From Pholiota molesta (lineage: Eukaryota; Basidiomycota; Agaricomycetes; Agaricales; Strophariaceae): a DNA stretch of 64,000 bases. The stretch's first letter is position 1, and each line of letters starts with the position of its first letter. Below the pieces are notes generated by a model. It saw nothing but the letters and a program-made list of their open reading frames with translations, ran no database searches and was not told where the DNA came from. The position numbers and the translations under genes are program-made. Positions 59,379-64,000 of this stretch are shown piece by piece. The stretch covers positions 1,240,001-1,304,000 of the forward strand of contig JACGCK010000004.1 in the NCBI GenBank assembly GCA_014925825.1, in the 5' to 3' direction.

Positions 59379-62005
59379 ATGTCGCAAAGGCTACTAGGCA
59401 GCGTTCTAGTAAGAAGACACCTAAACGCCCAATTTTTTTTCTCGAGCATTGCAACCTCTACATGTTTATTTGTTCTTTCAATAGTTTTGTGCTCGGCGCG
59501 CACAAATCAGCTTTCTTTGGAACCGAGCGATAATAACCCTCAGGCTATGGGGCTACGGCCTTTTTTCAACGGAACAAACAACCCAGAAATTTTATTTCGC
59601 GAGCTTCCTGGAGGTGATACTACCCAATCCGACTTTCCTGGACTAGTGGACTCGATGGACTTTTCTTTGGCAGCTGTAGTACCGCCTCAGTCAATGACTG
59701 TCATTCTCCCCATCATTTCTGGCACTTTGCATAACACGCAGTATTTGCTCGCGCCTTTTCTGCATCCACTGGAGCGTATTCGCGAGGTCATCGTTATTTG
59801 TCCGGATGCCATCGCTTTGGATGTCCGTCGGAGGCTTCAAAAGACTTTTGCTTCTCAAGGCTCCCCCGATCATCCAGACATCTCGCTGCGTCCGTGGCAA
59901 GGTCACTTGGATATCAATATCGCTGTTCTTCGATCCTCTATTGACTCCTCTTCGGACTGGGTTCTTATTATGGATGAGTCAGGTCTGACTGACTTGTCAC
60001 AACCGACGAGGGATGCTCTTTTGAACCCACCATGTGTAACCCTTCCTTTTGGGCCCAAAGGCGTCGCGCATTCGAGCATTTATCGCTCTAATACATTCAA
60101 TTTTGGCAGAGCACAACCGGCACACTCGCTGCGTCCTCCATTTGTGGTGCCTTTGTCTCTCATGATTTCTGTTTATAACGATATGACTGGTATTACTCTC
60201 GATCCCTGGCTCGACCTGGCCAAACGCATATCCCGCCACGAGAGAAATGATGAAATAGGCGGAATACTGATATCAGTGGACACAAAAGTAGAAGAGGAAA
60301 TCTATCCTTCTGCGGAACTTGGCGACATACCAATTCCAACTGTACCTGCATCACCTCTTCCCGACTGGAAATCAAACCTGCCAACATCTCAGCCGATATT
60401 CATTCCATTTCGCTTTATCTTCCTCTTACCAACACGCGAAGATCTGCGTTCTGTTGCTCCTTTGATCTGCAAAATGAAATTTACACACAAGCGCGCACGC
60501 ATCAGGTTGCTAATCTATGATGAACTCTACGACAAAGCCACTCTCACTCTCGACTGGGAAACCGAATTCTTCGAAACCTATCGATGTAGCATCAAATACA
60601 ACATTTTAACCGGCCGTATTCCACTTTCCTTCGCCAAAAGTGGGAGCTCCTTGCTTTCTCAATGGCTCGATAGTGACCCCGCACTTGTTGACGTTGTGTT
60701 CTCCCTCTCTGAACGCGACCATTTAGTCAGTTTTCTGGATGTCAACTTCAAGATCTTATTTTCGGAAGCAACCCATATCCGCATACCCCGAGGTGATCTG
60801 ACAAACACCGAATGGATGTCCTCGCTGACATTAACAGAGTGGAAAAGTACAGATATCCATACTCGGAATTTATAATTCCTTGCTGACTGATATCAACACA
60901 GGCTGGCACCGTCCCCGCATCGACATCAGCATCATAACCAAAGACCGGCCCCAATCCCTCACGCGCCTCATCGCCTCGCTCACCAACGCGCGCTACTTCG
61001 GCGACCAGCTGGATCTGCGCATCAACATCGAGCAGGACTGCGACTCGGACTCGCTGCGCATCGCCGGAAATGTCACCTGGCCTTTCGGGCGGGTGTTCAT
61101 CCACCACCGCGTTGTGCACGGCGGTCTGCTGCCGGCGGTGGTGGAGTCGTGGTATCCGCGGGATAATCATTCGTATGGCCTGCTGCTCGAAGATGATATC
61201 GAAGTGTCTCCGCTGTACTATGCCTGGCTTAAATGACTCTGTTACGATATCGGTATGCTTCAACTGGACACTCACTTTTCGTACCTGCGCTAATGGCTTG
61301 ACAGGTACGGAGATCCGAACAACACAACGCCTCGCATGTTCGGCATCAGCCTGTACCAGCAAAAGCACCTCGAGCTGCCCATGGAAGGCCGCCAGCCCTT
61401 CAACCCGCGCTCTCTCTTCTCCAAAGCCGGCTCGCACACCCCATCACGCCGTACCTCTCGCAAGTGCCCTGCAGCTGGGGCGCGATCTACTTCCCGGAGC
61501 ACTGGCGCGAGTTCCACGACTACCTCGCCGTGCGCCTCGCGGAGCGCGTGCTGATGATCGAGGACGAGGTCGTGCCGGACGTGCGCTCGAACCACTGGTC
61601 CAGGTCGTGGAAGAAGTTCTTCATCGAGCTCGTTACCTAAGGGGTTACGTGATGCTTTATCCGAATTACGAGGACTTCGTGTCGTTGTCTACGAACCATC
61701 TCGAGGTGGGGTCGCATGTCAAGGTCCGCTCGCCCGAGAAGCAGGACTTGTTTTTGCTGCCGTGATGCAGCCCACGCTCCGCGGGAGAGCTCGAAGCTAC
61801 TGGATCTTCCGAATCATACTTTGCCATCTTTGGAAGAATGCCCGTCTTGAATCTCACTGGTCATCTCACCTCTCTGGACGAACTCAATGAACAAGGCCAC
61901 AAACGGCGTGTCTCGCTTCTAAACTGCGATTCCGCTTCTGATTTGTATAATATACGATCTCTTATGTGTGTCAGCGATACTTTAGCACGTGGACTATTTA
62001 CTTAG
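59379..62005 (+). CDS. GT2-like glycosyltransferase, type II membrane protein
   Basis: Begins MSQRLLGSVLVRRH at 59379, with an N-terminal hydrophobic segment (SIATSTCLFVLSIVLCSA, about residues 24-41) that may anchor it in the secretory pathway. The first 480 residues (exon 1, to about 60870) form an uncharacterised domain with short hydrophobic strands such as SMTVILPIISGTLHNTQYLL and DWVLIMDESGLTDL. After an intron comes a GT-A core: RIDISIITKDRPQSLTRLIA, the DxD-like LLLEDDIEVSPLYYAWL, MFGISLYQQKHLELPMEG and PCSWGAIYFPEHWREFHDYL, then GYVMLYPNYEDFVSLSTNH and a C-terminal MPVLNLTGHLTSLDELNEQG. The sugar and acceptor are not deduced. Frame breaks lie near 61230, 61470 and 61765. Start is the first ATG of the conserved frame. 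Confidence 0.7.
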
Positions 62006-62081
62006 ATGGATAGGTAGGGGAAAAATAGAGATCGTGGTAGTAGAGGTCATCGCGTCGTAATCCGAAAGAAATAATAAAACA

Positions 62082-64000
62082 TTACATAGCAATTTGAGAA
62101 CTGTCTAGGTTGACTGCATGCAAAAAGAGATTGACGTTGGCCAGGATAGTTTGTCGCTCGTCTTCATCATGGACCAGGCCTTTGTTCACGCGAATAACGT
62201 TGTCAGAATTTTTTCGCGCAGAGATCCGACTAGGACATGGTGTTGTTCGATAGCACCGTGCAGAGCCAGGCAGCGAGGAATTGCCAGACGGGCTGGTCGA
62301 CGATATCGATAGGTATAGGGTGGTGAATTGGGTCGGGGTTGATGACGCGTTGGGATGGGAAAAGCATGAGAAGGTGAGGAGCAAGGAGTTGGAAAGGTGG
62401 TCAAACATCAGTCGCCTACGAAATGAAGCCAATCATGACGAGAAAAAGAATGCAAGAAACGCACCATTGTTGACTCTCTCAATTGTGGGCGCATCTGTCA
62501 ATCAGAAGTCGCGATCGTTTGCTTGATGACCTCCACCCGACTCAGGAACAAGGTTAACAATGCCAATCCAGGCTGGCGTCAAATCAGTATCTGAATCTCT
62601 CCTCAAAAAGGTCAATACATACTTTTGTTTGTGCGACAGCAACAATATTACTGCGATCCAACAACAGACCGAGGAGACCAGTGACCAGGCGAAGATTGCC
62701 ACGGACACCACAGGAAGGATGCTCTGCATGACGCTGCCCAAGAAGGCCTGAGTCTGGCGATCAACATCAGAGCGCTCTTGCGTGTCCTTGACGGAGTCCA
62801 GATAGGCGCTGTTTTACGACATCCAGCTGGCTGAAACAAGCCACGAGTAACGTAAGAAGGGTGAGCATCCGTTGGCTGTTGAGATGGCGCGTAAGACGTG
62901 GCAGGATTTCTTTCCCTTTGTGGGTGTGAGGAGAGAGATGAAGGGGTGGGGATCGCTTCAAACAAATATATCAGGCATGTGTTTTTTAACGGTATGCGAT
63001 GATACACACCTCGTTTCAGAGGAACCATAACCTCAGCTCGGTCCAAGGCTGTCGACGAGAGCGTCATACTCTTGTTTCCTATAACGAACGTTAACGGAAG
63101 AATTGCATTATTGAAAAGGAACACTTTACCATTTTCCGAAGCCTCAACTTCTTCCTGTGGAGGCTGATCTCGCCTCAACTGTTCAACCTGAAGCACGGCA
63201 TCGTATAGCTCCTCAAGAATAACGAGCACTTGCCGCTGCGACAGCGGCTCTTGCTTACAGACCATCGGTCTAACAAAAAACAAAAAAAACAAAAAAGTCA
63301 GATGGCAGCTGATAATACAAACTAGAAACCGATCTTACATCGCAGCGGAGCCCAAAGCCTCGCGTCCAAGTTTTGCGGCCTCTTTCGCAGCGCCTTCAGG
63401 GTGATGATGTCCAACGTTTTTGCCGATATGGGAGTTTGCCGTGGCATGCGACAGTGTAGGCGATGCTCCTGCGCCGCATCGACCTGAGAAGCTGTCGAGG
63501 GGCTGCCTTGTAGCTGCGACCAGATGTTTTACCAAGAGCACCTTGAAGACTGTGGACGGCTGAAACAAAGGCATGTCAATCGCCATGGTCTCGAGAATAA
63601 AAGAAGAGAGAAAAAAAATACCGTGCAAGCCCTTTCCTCCTCCCTCTTCCTCGCATTGCTAACGATTCGCTCGACTTGTTGCTCCATGCGTTGCATCGCG
63701 CTTGGCCTACGATTGCCGCCTTTGGAGGCCAAGCCAAGGCCGATTCCACCACCAGAACCGAATTTGATCACTCGCTCGTCCTGAGACTGCAGGCCCATCC
63801 GCGATCGCATTATCGCGCCGTACACCTGGGCGTAGAAATCGTCTGCATATGGATCTTGAGTGACGAGCTGCGACACTTGGATGCGGGTGATGAAGTCCTT
63901 GTCCGATTGCGTCATAAGGTCATTGTACCGTGCCTGAAAAAAAATAAGAAGAGCAGAATGATGAGCGTGGGCACTTGGAGTATACATAGATGAGTGAATA
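62082..64000 (-). CDS. PAT1: mRNA decapping factor Pat1 (C-terminal part)
   Basis: Activator of mRNA decapping that binds Dhh1 and Lsm1-7. The minus strand gives ARYNDLMTQSDKDFITRIQV, SQLVTQDPYADDFYAQVYG, AIMRSRMGL, KFGSGGGIGLGLASKGGNRRP (as pieces), RMEQQVERIVSNARKREEE, LQGALGKTSGRSYKAAPRQLL, HIGKNVGHHHPEGAAKEAAK, PLSQRQVLVILEELYDAVL, RLTRHLNSQRMLTLLTLLVA, GSVMQSILPVVS and EDERQTILANVNLFLHAVNL, ending DSSQIAM before TAA at 62082-62084. Several short introns; the exon at 63940 follows a TTTTTTTCCAG acceptor. The N-terminal part lies beyond the right edge, so the entry is 5'-incomplete. Some one-base frame breaks are present. Convergent with the glycosyltransferase gene, 76 bases apart. Confidence 0.9.

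Overview
The window is nuclear DNA from a filamentous basidiomycete, most likely a mushroom-forming agaricomycete. The evidence is about 20 eukaryotic genes on both strands, dense short introns (mostly 50-65 nt, GT..AG), families shared with other fungi (Axl2-like cadherin protein, Gin4-type kinase, fungal Zn2Cys6 factor, carboxypeptidase S) and lineage-typical extras (an orphan flavin halogenase, an F-box-like gene, a very large CCCH/RRM/RING-IBR protein). No CRISPR array, rRNA, convincing tRNA or intact transposon was found.

Layout, left to right. 0-10 kb: the 5' part of a karyopherin (Kap123/importin-4), an Axl2-like polarity protein and dynein light chain LC8, followed by about 2.9 kb without a clear gene. 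10-18 kb: a Gin4/Hsl1/Cdr2-type kinase diverging from DNA ligase IV. 18-30 kb: a forkhead factor, the U2 snRNP protein SF3B1 and AP-1 gamma-adaptin. 30-40 kb: an unrecognised two-helix membrane protein, a roughly ten-finger CCCH/RRM/RING-IBR protein, an F-box-like gene and Tti2. 40-51 kb: carboxypeptidase S, ribosomal uS19 (RPS15) and P2 diverging from one promoter, a Zn2Cys6 factor and V-ATPase subunit G. 51-56 kb: 2.8 kb without a gene, then a flavin-dependent halogenase. 56-64 kb: a makorin-type E3, a GT2-like glycosyltransferase and the C-terminal part of Pat1.

Most genes are housekeeping and act in separate processes (nuclear import, splicing, vesicle coats, end joining, PIKK assembly, decapping, translation), so the window is not one pathway. 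Several genes are paired head to head over 180-440 bp promoters, and many of these carry a CACGTG E-box close to the start codons. 

Reading frames are broken by isolated losses of one base (sometimes two) in many conserved genes, including essential ones (SF3B1, P2, V-ATPase G, ligase IV). This looks like consensus error in the assembly rather than biology. For those genes the span is given from first to last supported codon, and the frame must be followed across the breaks. AXL2, LC8, RPS15 and the 30.2 kb membrane protein read through cleanly once introns are removed.
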